Below, one piece after another: positions 25,861 through 37,565 of a stretch of 64,000 nt of DNA. A program made the translations under genes and the position numbers. Numbering within the stretch: the first letter of the stretch is position 1; each line of letters opens with the position of its first letter. The notes beneath the pieces were generated by a model, which had not been told where the DNA came from, ran no database searches, and saw only the letters and a program-made list of their open reading frames with translations. This stretch comes from Rhyacophila brunnea (Eukaryota > Arthropoda > Insecta > Trichoptera > Rhyacophilidae): the NCBI GenBank assembly GCA_022495005.1, contig JAGYXB010000665.1, positions 310,001-374,000 of the forward strand. The letters are read 5' to 3'.

Positions 25861-25987
25861 ATGTATATCGCCATGTATTGTGAAAATATGTAAAAATATT
25901 TATATGAAGAAGAAAAAGAGCCTATGGGACTAATTTACATTCTCCTTCTTGGGCCCCCCCCAATAATAATTCCTGGGTGCGCCACTG

Positions 25988-27846
25988 ACCATAGGCGTAT
26001 ATGAATTGAGTCCTGAAAATGTTAAAAGAGTATACATTAAGTTGTAATATAATATTATAACATTTAAAGATTTTGAAAGGGAAGAATTAACCATCCCTAT
26101 TTTGATTTCCCCAGCTTACGTAAATTTCATTTTCGAAGTAACCACGAAGAAGCCCGTGTGACCCCGTATCACTGGATTCGTTTTGTATCACTTACGACCT
26201 GATAGAAAGAGAAGGTGTCAAACACCATGACTTAAACTGAGGCATAGTTTCCCCTTACCGTCTCGTAGGAGAATATTGCAATAAGTACACACAAAATACT
26301 AAATCAGATCATTTCCCCGACGAATGGGAAAAAATTGATTGTCAAAGACAAGAGTGTTGTTTAACTTGTAACGCTTCAGTGTCCTCAGCCGTATTTAATA
26401 CGTTTTGTTCAAGTTGAAAAATGACGATGGTAAAGTATAGATCACTGCCAGTTTTGATACTGGATAGTAGACTAGAGCCTACTTGAAGGTAGATATAGAT
26501 ACTTGGTGTAGAAGGTTTCGCATAGCGAACATACCCATCTTCATAGAAAAAATGGTTTATCATTTGTATCAATGTACCTAAATTGCCACACTAACTAAAA
26601 TGCTAGATATGTATATTCAGGTGTGTCAAGTATGTCTTCATAAGTATATTTTGACATGTGACTGTTTAGTTAAGATGTGAAGGGTGTAATATTATAGGTG
26701 ACCATTTTGACTACACCGAGTGATGCGTGCCTTACGCCCATTTGACTACACACGGCTTATCCCACAATGAATCGTTTTTTTTAGTTTCTCGTATTTTTCA
26801 TGCACTTCGTAAATATCTATGCTGCGGTTTGCAATGACAATCGAACCGTCTTAACAAATGTTGTATCTCAATAAAATATTCACAGTTTGATTAAAGTAAT
26901 ATGATCTCACGTGCTGTGTGTTTAGTATCGGCATAAATAAGTCAATATCTAATGGTGTGGCTGGCTTGTAGTATGAACGCCTTTGACCCCTTCGGCTCGC
27001 ATTGCACGGGCCGCTACTAAATTGCCACACCGCACTACCAGTGCGCCGCCACTGCGCGACGTGTCCCCCAAAGCGCACTTGATTGACAACTTTCTAGGCA
27101 CGGGGTGCCAAACTGGGAGATGAACACGCTAATTCATGTGTATCATATTAACGACTTCAATGATATTTTCGATGGTAAATCAAACTATAAACAATAATTA
27201 AATTGTCTTAATGATTATGAAAGTGTATAGATAGACTTTCAATGTTATTGCAAAATTTAGATAAGTAAGTAATAATTATGTGAATTCAACCTTGTAATAA
27301 ATTAAACGGAAAGTAAATTTTGACATATTATTTTAATTTATCTTTCGATTTTTAATGGTACGAGTATGTTTAAAATGATAATGAGTAGATTACCTATAAT
27401 GTAACCTTACGATGTAAACGTAAACAACAAAACTATGGTATAAAATGTATCACAATGACAATGACTAGAAAATCATGATTTTTTTAATGTATAGGATATT
27501 GACATTTCCTAATGTGATAAGTACGATTTTGATTTTAATTTACATTAAAAGATAAAATCACGCAGATAGTTCATTCAGCTACATTCAGCTGACGAATTTA
27601 TATAAATGGTTGGCACATTTTCTTCTGTCAAGCAAATATTATCAATCCTAATGAAATCTATATTGTACCTAAGTAGGTCATACTGTCAATTACAATATAG
27701 TTATATAAGACATACCAGGCATGCATAACTTCAAATAGGGTGTTATCTACTATCAAATATCAAAACTGGTAGTGAACTACCACATTCTCATTATTACTCT
27801 TCAGCTTAAACGTGTATTATGTATGTACGTGTATATAAAAGTATTA
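25988..27846. other. Mostly noncoding; GC-rich patch near 26990-27070
   Basis: No supported gene. The minus-strand frame 26851-27078 is GC-rich at third positions in its first 45 codons and may be a coding or repeat fragment, but no splice signals or domain were seen. Confidence 0.5.
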
Positions 27847-28204
27847 TTTTTGGGCACTCATCGTCAAACTATCATCCTACTTTGTAAAGAGCCTACTGCA
27901 AATATGCTCTTTCTCTCACTCCTGCGGCGGGCCGTCGGTAATACAATACGAACCAAGTAATACGCCGAGGTCTCACGGGCTTCGTTATGGTTAATTTAAA
28001 AATTGCTTCACGTCAGTTGATTTAGGAATTACAAATTGGAATATTTAATGGTTCCCGTACAAAATGACATATATGTACAAATACTACAAATGAATGTACA
28101 CGCTTTTAAAATTTTCACGGCACATTTCCTATGGGTATGATAGACCAAAATCTATCTAAAATGATCGACTGGTCGATCGCGATCAACGTGTTGGACATGC
28201 TTGA
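27847..28204 (+). repeat. Dispersed repeat family, copy A
   Basis: This roughly 360-bp unit shares collinear blocks with copies at 53229-53820 and 63551-63884: a head with cactcatcgtc and tgtaaagagc, a middle with cgaggtctcacgggctt, a later block tgaatgtacacgctttt, and an end with gatcaacgtgttgga. Divergence between copies is high, so the family is old. No coding capacity, inverted ends or A/B box were recognised, so its class is unknown. Confidence 0.75.
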
Positions 28205-29620
28205 AATAGGTATATCATACCTCAGACAACAGGGAATTAAAATTTGCAATAGTCCTGAGGGGTTAAGTAATAATACTATAGTAGTTTTCATTGCAATCTG
28301 GTAAATTTTGTGTATCAATAATTTCTAATCTATATTATTAAAGAAACGTAGATACACACGGTTTAAAAGTGGTACAAGTATCTTATTTCACCATACCATC
28401 TTAACTCAAATCCATTGGTGGCTACTCGTTGCAAATGTGTTTAGATTTGGTCAGTTTCCTTGAGATATTATACCCATAGCGCAAACGCCCCCACTAATTA
28501 TTAACTATGTCAGCCTAAACAGGTGACCGTTGTCATATTTGGTTTTAGAGTCACTTTTCCCAATTTCCATATCGGATACCAATATTGTATGGCCTCATTG
28601 GATATTATTATTTGTTATTCGGCCATGATATATTGATTGGACCAGCGCATCATTCGCCCGCGGCTTCTCATCAATTAAAGTTTCACTTAGATAATATAGT
28701 TGCTTATTTATCTTTACAATTACATTATGCTTAAATAATAAAAAAAAAATCGGCACCTTTCCGTATCTGATTGGCCTCACCGTGAGAAATTTATAAATCA
28801 TTTTCTTATGCAAGTTGTGGCTTTAAATGGATTTTTTTATGTTTTAAATTATTTCACCAATGCCATTTTTTGTAAAACAAAATAATATTTTATAATCACC
28901 TTAGACGCAAAAAAGTTGCATACCACTTTAAAAATTATATTATTAAAGCTATAACAATATTTTACATGTGTATATTTGTATTATATTATCGTAAAAATCA
29001 TTATCAATTATGCACATTTTACAAACTACCTACAAATTAAATATACTTATCGCTTTTTAAATGTTAAAGCCCACTCGTTGATTTTCAATTTGAATCTTTA
29101 ATTGATTATCATCTAGTTGAGATTGTGGGTAAATATTTTCTAAAGGTTTTTTTAAAGTAATTGAGCTGCCAAATCAATCTAACGCTATTCTAAATCTCAC
29201 AATCAAAATAAATATGGTCAGAATTCACTATAATCCATCATGTCATTCATGTCTGTTGATTTATTTATTTATTATCTTTGATTTGAATCTATACATTTGA
29301 ATTTTGATACTTATTTGAAAATAATAATGCCATATGTTGTGTATTTTGCACTCAATAAGTGGTTATAAAAATACCATATTGCACTGTTTTAAATTGTACA
29401 ATTTTCCGTGTTTTAAAATGTTGTACATACCAGTATCCACTACCAAATATTTGATTACATTTTAAAATCTACCTTTCTCTTGTCGTTTCATTTTTTTTGT
29501 TTTTTTTCTGCGACAGCCAAAGTAAATAAAGTTCGCGAGGTCGATTGGGCCCAACCAGCCTGCAAATACTCGATAAATAATAATATTCGACATCTAAGAT
29601 TAAAATGTAAGTATTGAAAA
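28205..29620. other. AT-rich noncoding stretch
   Basis: Nothing supported. Short frames at 28115 and 28595 have no domain. Confidence 0.6.
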
Positions 29621-29622
29621 TT

Positions 29623-29650
29623 ACACACTATAGTGTGTATTCTATAGAAT
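29623..29650. repeat. Two abutting perfect palindromes
   Basis: acacactatagtgtgt (16 bp, 29623-29638) is followed directly by attctatagaat (12 bp, 29639-29650). Both centre on ctatag. Confidence 0.9.
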
Positions 29651-29748
29651 TACACACATTAAAGAATACTTAGAATGACAATAGTAAAGTGAAACAGTAG
29701 TGTAGTAGTGACGTGAAACGAACTCGAACACATACATAATACATTGTG

Positions 29749-29820
29749 ACCTCACCGAGAATCGATCCTGAAGCACGCGGATTAGAAGCCACTGCCTTTA
29801 CATACTAGCAATCGTTATGC
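29749..29820 (-). repeat. tRNA-like (SINE head) relic
   Basis: On the minus strand a B-box-like ggatcgattctc (29757-29768; GATCGATTC fits GWTCRANNC) follows a possible A-box (tagtatgtaaagg) and an anticodon-arm-like segment around cttctaatc. It resembles a decayed tRNA or the head of a tRNA-derived SINE, different from the family at 53442. The acceptor stem does not close, so it is not a functional tRNA gene. Confidence 0.4.
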
Positions 29821-29829
29821 TTCCAATGA

Positions 29830-30695
29830 TGCGCGAATTTGGACATTAATATAAATCATTTTTATAATACACCGTTTCACAATAATGATAGGCACCTAAT
29901 CGCAGCCATGAACTTCTCAACACAATTATTTATCATAATGCATTTTTTTTTTAAATATGCTACATGAACCAGCGTGTGCGGGTATCAAAAAAGTATAAAG
30001 TAATAACCTAATAACCATTAAAATAAACTCAACAATAAATGGGTTATTATTACATTTTTATTTACATTACAAAAAATAGGTTAGAAAAAATATATGTGTT
30101 TAACGTAAATGCCATTTTGTAACCTGCAGTCGTATTCGTATAATTTTGACAGATATCCTTGAGAGCAAAGTATACTGAGCTGTGTTTATCAAGTCACGCG
30201 CCTTGCCATCGCAGCACATAAGTCATCGAATGAATATTGCATTTTTGTGGGTCGGGCCGAGTTCACTTTCACCCAGCGTCTAGCCGAGCCATCTTCATCT
30301 AGCACGCGCAGTATATTCACCATTATAATTCCTACATAATCGTCGGATCAATTGGCCACGATGAAGCAATCTCTAGCGGACGCGTGGAGGTTTGCTTAAT
30401 GGACTTGTGTAGAAATATTTTTTCTTCATATTATACTCTTCGCAGACGCCAATATGTACTGTTAAACAAGCATTTACTTTTGTGACACAATTCAATGCAC
30501 CTGTTGCCTAGGTGCAAATAAAATTATTTTTGATCCGGCTTACAATTGGACCTATTCTACCAGTTTCCTCACAGATGTGACTAATGATTTGTTTTATATA
30601 AATCAGTGAAATGGCAAGTAGTAATAATTATAACACATATTTTATCTCATTGAAATAATATATTACTGTGTAGGTAGTAGGCACTTGACTAAGGT
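29830..30695. other. Noncoding, nothing recognised
   Basis: AT-rich apart from a GC-richer patch at 30180-30400 that carries no open frame of note. Confidence 0.5.
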
Positions 30696-30702
30696 TGAAA
30701 AT

Positions 30703-30930
30703 AATTGGCGTAGCTACCTTATCGCAAGGTGTGCAAAGCATTGGAGCCCAGTCAGATAAAAGCCCTAAACCTCACTCCGATAGTTTCTAATGAATTTCAT
30801 TATATAGTATTTCGTTTGCAACAAATAAAAGAAGATAAAACATAAATTGCAACTGAACTTTTTTTAATCATTGGGGTTGGCACTTGAATGGTTTTTGTAT
30901 TGGGGGGCAATATATCTTTCTACGCCACTG
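30703..30930. mobile_element. Probable hAT-type MITE
   Basis: The right end, read inward, is cagtggcgtagaaag. The left end aattggcgtagctacc resembles it. The interior has the words gtgtgcaaagcattgg and cctaaacctcactccg, typical of a widespread insect repeat with CAGTGGCGTAG ends. No matching 8-bp duplication was found (ttgaaaat on the left, atgttaag on the right), so the left boundary is uncertain. Confidence 0.5.
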
Positions 30931-31061
30931 ATGTTAAGTAGACTAGTATTTTTTTAATTCTGACCGATGAGAGGTCTCAGCGAGCAAGCAAGTCAGGGGA
31001 AATTATTATTCTAAGATAGAAAAATTAAAGAAGCGAGACAAAAATATTCCTCTACTTAACC

Positions 31062-31135
31062 TTAGTGGCGAACCTAGCTAGAAATATTGCCCCCCTATAC
31101 AAAAATCATTCAAGGGTCAACCTCAGTGTTAGTCA
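31062..31135 (+). mobile_element. Second hAT-type terminus, inverted to the first
   Basis: The segment starting ttagtggcgaacctag, with attgcccccctatacaaaaatcattcaagg, is the inverted counterpart of 30860-30930. The two termini lie about 130 bp apart and point away from each other. Only one end of this copy is visible, so it is truncated. Confidence 0.55.
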
Positions 31136-32248
31136 AAACTCAAAAGTTTGTTCTCACATACATTCCTGTGGTACGAAAACCACTCCAAACAAAACAAAAA
31201 TATATTGACGACTATTCTTAAATTTGCGCGGACATTTTTTGGTTTATCTGTCTTTATGATGTTGGAGTACTCTGGCGTATTTGAATAGCTGTGTCATAGT
31301 TTAAAGTTGATGTCAATAATGCCAGTAACGTTTAGTGTAATGCAATTTTATAATCAAATGTTAATTTTCATCCGACCTTATTAATTTAATTGAATGGCAT
31401 GGATAACACAGATAAATAAGGCTTACTTACTTCGATTTTTAGGTGTTTCATAATTATTATATATCAGTTTGATAATAATGTAAGTCACTTAGTGGTACCT
31501 AAGAGATAAAAAATGTCCGAAAGGCAGCTGAATTAGTGATATCGTCTAGTTCTCCCGAATTATATCTCTTCTTCCTTTGTAATTTTATTATTACTATTTG
31601 TAACGTGTATAACCTAATATAATAGTAATGCTTTCATCTGTTGATGTTGCTTTATGCAGTTAACAATTTTATTATTGAGAATTACAAAATGCTAGTAGGA
31701 TAATAATATGCGTTGTGAAGTGGGTGCAGTGGGTAATATCCGCTTTTCTTTTTCAGACAGCGATACTTTGAAATATTTACTACTGTAGTTTACTACTGAT
31801 AGTCAATAAAGGCATGCAGTTTATTATGCGGCTAAAGCAATGATAGGCATTACAAGTCCCCTAATTGACATATGACCCGCGCTGACCTCTTGCTTACAAA
31901 ACTAAAAATACCGAAGCCAGTGATCACTTACTTTGCGGCGGCAAAGCTCTTCTGAATAAAACGCAGGGCTTTTGAAATGAATATAAGACAGTATAAAAAA
32001 TAAAATAAATGGTTTACTATAATTTATTTAATCTGACGTTTAACCGAATTATATGTGAGGGTTGATAGTTTTAACAGAAAACAAGTCATATTCGGAGCAG
32101 TGTCGGGATAAATATATGCAATAGGTTCAACGTCAATAATAGCAATCGTGAAGAAAATCAAATTCTCCTTCCCTAATTGCTGCGCTATAAAAAAAAATCG
32201 CATGTTCGAAATTAAGTTGTTCCACCATATACCTACAAGACAGGCATA
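31136..32248. other. AT-rich noncoding stretch
   Basis: No supported gene. A tattatccgcttttctttttcag-type acceptor ends near 31758 but leads to a stop within 14 codons. Confidence 0.5.
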
Positions 32249-32539
32249 CGCCACGATTTTTTTCGTTCAACTATCTGTTGAATTTTAAACAATAAATCGT
32301 AGGAATCGATTCAATCAAGATGGCGTCAAGTGAAACAAACGGGTTGGACGTGCCGATGAGAGTTGTTATCACTTTAGTTACTTGCCTAGGCAACCAGTTG
32401 ACTCGAATAAAGGACGTAAACCTAATTCGATTCAACTTACTTACAGGTTCATCAACTTTGTTGAAATGTGGTTCTCACTTATCAATTATTGACGTTCAAC
32501 TGTCATTCAACACACTGTTTAACGACAAAAATCGCCACG
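32249..32539. mobile_element. MITE with 7-bp target duplication
   Basis: The element 32256-32532 (277 bp) lies between two copies of cgccacg (32249-32255 and 32533-32539). Its terminal inverted repeats agree at most of about 28 positions: atttttttcgttcaac on the left against the complement of atttttgtcgttaaac on the right, both followed four bases later by tgttgaat. The 77-codon plus-strand frame that starts at an ATG at 32320 in a good context lies inside the element and is therefore unlikely to be a host gene. Confidence 0.72.
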
Positions 32540-33960
32540 TGAAAACGCGGTAGAGGATGAGAGCATCTCAACGTTGTAAGAACAACTAACCTTTTGCGGT
32601 CGATATAACCGCGAAACGCAGTCACCTAAAATTGTATCGGTACTATGATTTCAATGTATATCTGTATTAATTTTATTGTTTTAGTAAGAAGCCGAGTTTT
32701 AACAGATCTGTATTCTAACTGTACTGGTTTTTATGTAGGTAGTTTCACAATGCATCGGTAGAGGGCAATAATTGTACGCTTAATAAAGTCGTTTTAAATG
32801 TGAGTTGGTGGTTGTGCTCTATTTCTCGACTTGCAACACATTGACATTTTACATAAATAAATTAATCCACGAGATGTGAATCACAAATTGTGATTTTGAG
32901 ACAATCATGTTTTTCCAGTTATGTACCTACCCATTTTTGGGTACCTATCATAATGAAAATGTAGATTTGGGATTTTAGTGCGTTTTGTTAAAAAAAAAAA
33001 ACTGAACTACTTTGACATCAAACTACAGACATATAACATTGTTTTTATTTTTATCTAATATGTATGTACTATGTAGTTCTTAACACACGATCAGATTCCA
33101 TTATTCCACGAAAATTTGACAGTTTTGACTAAAAACATTTGGATACTCGTTCTTCAATCAACGTTTGCTATTTTATAACCATTGTTATCACATAGAAAAT
33201 ATATCTTCTAATATTAAAACATATTTTTTTCGGTTTCAAGATATAATTTTCAGTTGGTAAGTATTTCAAACAATTGCATAGCATCTTGCAGAAATGAGAA
33301 AAAAATTCATAAATCTCTAAGTTTAAAAAAATGTATAAAGTAATTTAAATTAAAGAGTGCTGATAATAATAATTATTATAATGTTACTTACCGGTGATTC
33401 GTTCATGTTTCATAAACTGCCTTATACGTACTATGCAAGTAGAATTTCATTCAAGAATCAAAAGTGTCGGTATGTAAGATACTTGCTTGTACCTAAATGG
33501 GAATAAATTATTCGTTTTATATACAGTTCCACTTTTGGTATGCTGCACGATAGCAATAACGCTAAGTAGTTAGAACGTTATTGAAATTATGTAATTGCAG
33601 GAAAATTTGCATATTTATGTGCTACATTTTTACTTTTTATTGTACGTAGGAATTAACTACTGCATTTAAATGTAAATTTTCATCGATATTACTTTATCCA
33701 TATTAATTTTGTTAATTTTAATTCAATGAAAATTAATAACACCTGATTTTTTATAGCATTTATAAAATAAATTGATTTACACATACTACATTAAGGTGTA
33801 TTTCATTGGGAAATGATATAGGGACACGGCCAATAGAATAAAGTAAAAATATAAATGTACCTACGGTTTGACGTCTATGAATTTCGAAGCCATTTAGTTA
33901 TCATATTATCATAGTATTTTTTATTTATTAAATCATTTAATATTTTTTTTTATTCTTTCA
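32540..33960. other. AT-rich noncoding stretch
   Basis: No supported gene. It ends in a long T-rich pyrimidine tract leading into the candidate exon at 33962. Confidence 0.55.
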
Positions 33961-33961
33961 G

Positions 33962-34014
33962 ATTTTTCTCCTCTCTGACGTTCAGCAGTGCCAGTTTGTG
34001 GGCGATGTTAATTT
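33962..34014 (+). CDS. Candidate 53-nt internal exon
   Basis: A long T-rich tract ending tattctttcag gives a very strong acceptor at 33960-33961, and attt/gtaagtatt gives a near-consensus donor after 34014. Between them 53 GC-richer bases are open in two frames: frame 1 reads IFLLSDVQQCQFVGDVN and frame 2 reads FFSSLTFSSASLWAMLI. It could be a small coding exon or a 5'-untranslated exon of a plus-strand gene with long introns. No neighbouring exon was found and neither peptide is recognised. Confidence 0.33.
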
Positions 34015-35841
34015 GTAAGTATTTTATAGCTTTATCTATGTTCATTATCATAATTAATAATTTATTATATAGACAAATATAATATAAATGTTTAAGTGCA
34101 TCCCTAATAATAAACCTATATAAAATAAAGCTTTACTTATCCGCCCTTAATCCTTAGATTGTGAAAACATACCTACTACGATTACATTCAGAATTCCCGA
34201 TGCTTGTACATACATTATAAAAGCTATATAAATAAATGAGTAATTAAATGTAATTCAATTAAAACGCGTTAGAACCCAAATATAATGTGGATTAATTTAG
34301 TGATGTAGATAGCTGCTTATATATAATATCAATCCGTTAGAAAGGTTAGCCACCGACTACATACATGTACAATATCAATAACAATTATTATTAAATACAC
34401 ATTATTTAATAATCTAAAATCTTTTTTATTTAAATATTGAAAATACGTTACGTCTGAAAACACCATTTAAAAAATCCACTTCACCCAAGACTCAGGTTTT
34501 TGCAAATGTTGTATTTAACAAATAATGCAATTAATAGATCTGAGAAATGATTGTTATTTTACATTATTGTTCAATGTCTAATGGAATCTATTCTAACTTT
34601 AACTTGGGACTAACCGTTTGGTGAAAATTATGTATCCAGAGACAACTGTTTTAAAAAAAAAACACCTATATACGTTTATTTAAAATGTTTTTTTTTGCTC
34701 TTAATAGACTAGAATCTAGATGAACTAGTGAAAAGGGAAATAATAACTTCAATAATATTATTCATACATACCAACTATTATTGCTGTTTGTTACATATTA
34801 TTATGTTGAAACAACGATAATCTTATTTTTACCGTCCACTTTTAAAACCCGTGCGGTCATTAGAGAGTTTTCCTATCTTAAAATAGAAATATAATTACCT
34901 AATCTATTACTCCATAACCAAGATGGGATGATACTTAACATTTAATGTGACGTCTCATTACCATATTTGGAATCCATAATTCATGTTGATTTCTACACAC
35001 GAATAACCCATAAAACCAAAGGCCTAAAACACTAATACTAATACCACACATCATCTTCACAGTTCTCTGACATTAATTAGTAATTAAATCCATTCATTAT
35101 ACATGAATCGGAATTAATTGATTTGAAAGTTTACTTATGATTAACCAAATGTTAATAATTTTTATTTGGATCCGCTATCACCTTTATTATGGCAAAATAT
35201 ATTTTTAATATATTTCTAAGTATAGGTAACTTTTCACTATATATGTATGGATTTGACTGAATGTTGGATTTTTTGTTTTAATCTTAGTTTTAATTACCTA
35301 CTGCTACAAAATCAGATTTTTATGATTTGATCGATCCGTTTTTTTCAACCAAGAATTATGTACCTATTATTTTAGGTTTTTTGCCCTCCATTTCCCCATA
35401 TATGATAAACTGAAGCTATGCATAGGATGCATTATGAATGTATGCAGCTTTTAAATCGAATGATGTCTGACATTAATAGGTAAATTGTAAATGCAGATAA
35501 ATAATTGATTAGGGATATAGTTATATCGCTCACGGTCGACGAATGGCGAATGTCCTCTTCTGAAGCCATGAGACGCAGGCTCCAATTCCTCGTCTGCCAC
35601 ATGCATTCGCTGTTTCTTTAATCTGAATGTTGGATTCAGATTATGGACTTGTTGGGTTGCCCTAATAGATTACAACCATATAAAGTTAAAAAAAAAACTG
35701 TTAAAAACCTCTTCAGAATGCGGCATAACTATCAAATTTTAGAACGAATGATGACAGTTATTACTTATTATACTCGATGTGGAATGTATTAGTTTCACGA
35801 TAATTATCCCACTATAAGGTGTTTATCCAAAGAATGAACGT
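34015..35841. other. AT-rich noncoding stretch
   Basis: Nothing supported. Confidence 0.6.
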
Positions 35842-35943
35842 TTGGTGTTGAACCGTGAACTAAACTTATGATTTCTGTTCATGGAAATATATTCCCATGA
35901 AAAGAAATCATAAGTTTAGATGGGCACACGGTTCAAAACCACA
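35842..35943. repeat. Foldback, arms about 42 bp
   Basis: ctaaacttatgatttct in the left arm and its complement in the right arm form the core of a long hairpin with an AT-rich loop of about 10 nt. Pairing extends outward through ttgaaccgtg with a small bulge. The 102-bp unit could be a tiny MITE or a hairpin-RNA precursor. The plus-strand frame starting 35897 begins inside the right arm and is not a supported gene. Confidence 0.88.
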
Positions 35944-36855
35944 TGCGGTTTCATTGTATGGATGGCCTTTTACGTGTATGCATCGTATTATACGTTTTCG
36001 AGTCAAATTGAAATGTTTTAATATTTATTATTTACCGATTTTTATTATTATGGCTTTTTATAGCCGTTATCGCTATGGAAATCAGCCATATTCTTATTCC
36101 ATTAAATTACCTACTACAGAAGCCATAAACATTGCAAATTAATATGCGTCTATTGTTAGATATCAATTTTCCATGATTTATTAAGCCATAATTTTTAATT
36201 AAAATTACTTTTGAATTTTGAATCAGATAATTAACTTACCTACCCGTTTTTCGCGCAAAATAATATTCTTTTCATTATGTCCATGTTTATTTATATAACT
36301 ACTTCGTTAGTTATATGGAAGATGATTGAATCGTAAAGATTATCTCTGATTTAATAATCATAATTACTATCTTTAATGATCACATCACGTATATAACGAA
36401 CAGCCAGCGATACTGCTGAAATTTGCATTTATTGCTGCTAACCTTTCTGCATTAGAATTAATTAAGAATATATTTTATAACGGTGATGTCAAAAAACCGA
36501 TCACCGGTCTAGGCTAGCCAATAATATTAATAAATAATTAATTATAGACATTATTTTTCATTTAAAATTTATTTTAATTGAATACGTACGTCATCCTTCA
36601 TCATTTTATTTATTGACTGAACTGTGTTTTTAGTTCATAGGAACTTAGCCAGTTTTGCAATTAAACGTCATCGTATGAATTGATTGTATAATAATCAATC
36701 ATCAACTATATAATATCAAAAGAAATAATACTTTCTTATTGTTTGGCCTTAGTTAGAGAAACTGAAAAGAATAGTACATACTGTGATACGGGGTTTCAAT
36801 AACTATAGAATATGATATTATATCCAGTATTTTTGATGAATATTATGTACAGTGT
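35944..36855. other. AT-rich noncoding stretch
   Basis: Nothing supported before the retrotransposon. Confidence 0.6.
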
Positions 36856-36867
36856 ACACCAATGACA

Positions 36868-37551
36868 CCTGTCTATGTCACACCACGAGAAGTCGCACCA
36901 AAGTCAGATATTGGCACATACAAGTTTGATACGGTCGACAGTTTCATATACCTTGGATCTCTTGTAACTCGACATAATGATATTACAGAAGAAATCAACA
37001 AGAGAATCATGTCTGCGAATAAATGCTACTTTGGCCTGTTGAGACATTTTAAGTCCCGCATACTATCTCGCCGAACTAAAAGCACTGGCTTTACAAGACA
37101 CTTGTAAAGCCAGTGCTCACCTACGCATCGGAAATCTGGACATTAACTCTGCGAAATGAACGAGCCCTGAACATCTTTGAAAGAAAAATTCTCCGCTGTA
37201 TATATGGACCGATCAGGGACGGCACCAATTGGAGGAGAAGATATAATGCTGTGCTCTACGGGCTGTACGAAGATTGCAGCGCAGTTCAATCAATTAAGAT
37301 TGGGGAGACTGCGATGGCTAGGTCATGGGCACCGTATGAATGACAATGAACCGGCAAAGAGAGTGATGTCCAGCAATCCAATAGGACGTAGAAGAAGAGG
37401 GAGGCCAAAGATTCGCTGGTTGGATGGAGCTGCCAGTGACTGCCGTATTCTGGGTATACCAAATTGGAAAGCGGCCACACTGGATAGGGACAGGTGGAGG
37501 GAGCTGTTGGAGGAGGCCAGGACCCACACAGGGTTGTCGCACCCCCGATGA
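36868..37551 (+). pseudogene. Reverse transcriptase C-terminal pseudogene
   Basis: Three frames succeed each other. The first, 36862-37107, has the FDTVDSFIYLGSLVT block that follows the reverse transcriptase catalytic core. The second (from about 37090) has LTYASEIWTLTLRNERALNI and FERKILRCIYGP. The third, to 37551, has LGRLRWLGHGHRM, GRRRRGRPKIRWLDG and LLEEARTHTGLSH before TGA. The order and motifs match the tail of the insect endonuclease-reverse transcriptase family. Two single-base shifts, near 37090 and near 37295, break it. Minus-strand frames over 37286-37603 are shadows. Confidence 0.93.
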
Positions 37552-37553
37552 TG
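36868..37553 (+). mobile_element. 5'-truncated RTE-like non-LTR retrotransposon
   Basis: A 686-bp insertion is flanked by perfect 12-bp duplications acaccaatgaca (36856-36867 and 37554-37565). It contains only the C-terminal part of an endonuclease-reverse transcriptase and ends at the stop codon in a short TGATG tail, with no poly(A). This is the structure of RTE-type elements whose reverse transcription stopped early. Endonuclease and catalytic reverse transcriptase domains are absent. It was inserted dead. Confidence 0.92.
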
Positions 37554-37565
37554 ACACCAATGACA

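Larger units (their letters stand above)
23847..25987. mobile_element. hAT-superfamily element (outer), interrupted
   Basis: The terminal inverted repeats are cagtagcgcacccagg on the left, and on the right the complement of cagtggcgcacccagg, 15 of 16 matching. They are flanked by a perfect 8-bp duplication accatagg, the hallmark of hAT integration. Runs of G and C follow each terminus. The 2.1-kb length includes a younger 943-bp hAT insertion at 24508-25450, so the element itself was about 1.2 kb. No transposase remnant of its own was found, which suggests a non-autonomous copy. A 32-bp perfect palindrome lies near the right end. A GC-rich internal segment (about 24170-24500 plus 25459-25520) is shared with the element at 49525. 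Confidence 0.88.
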
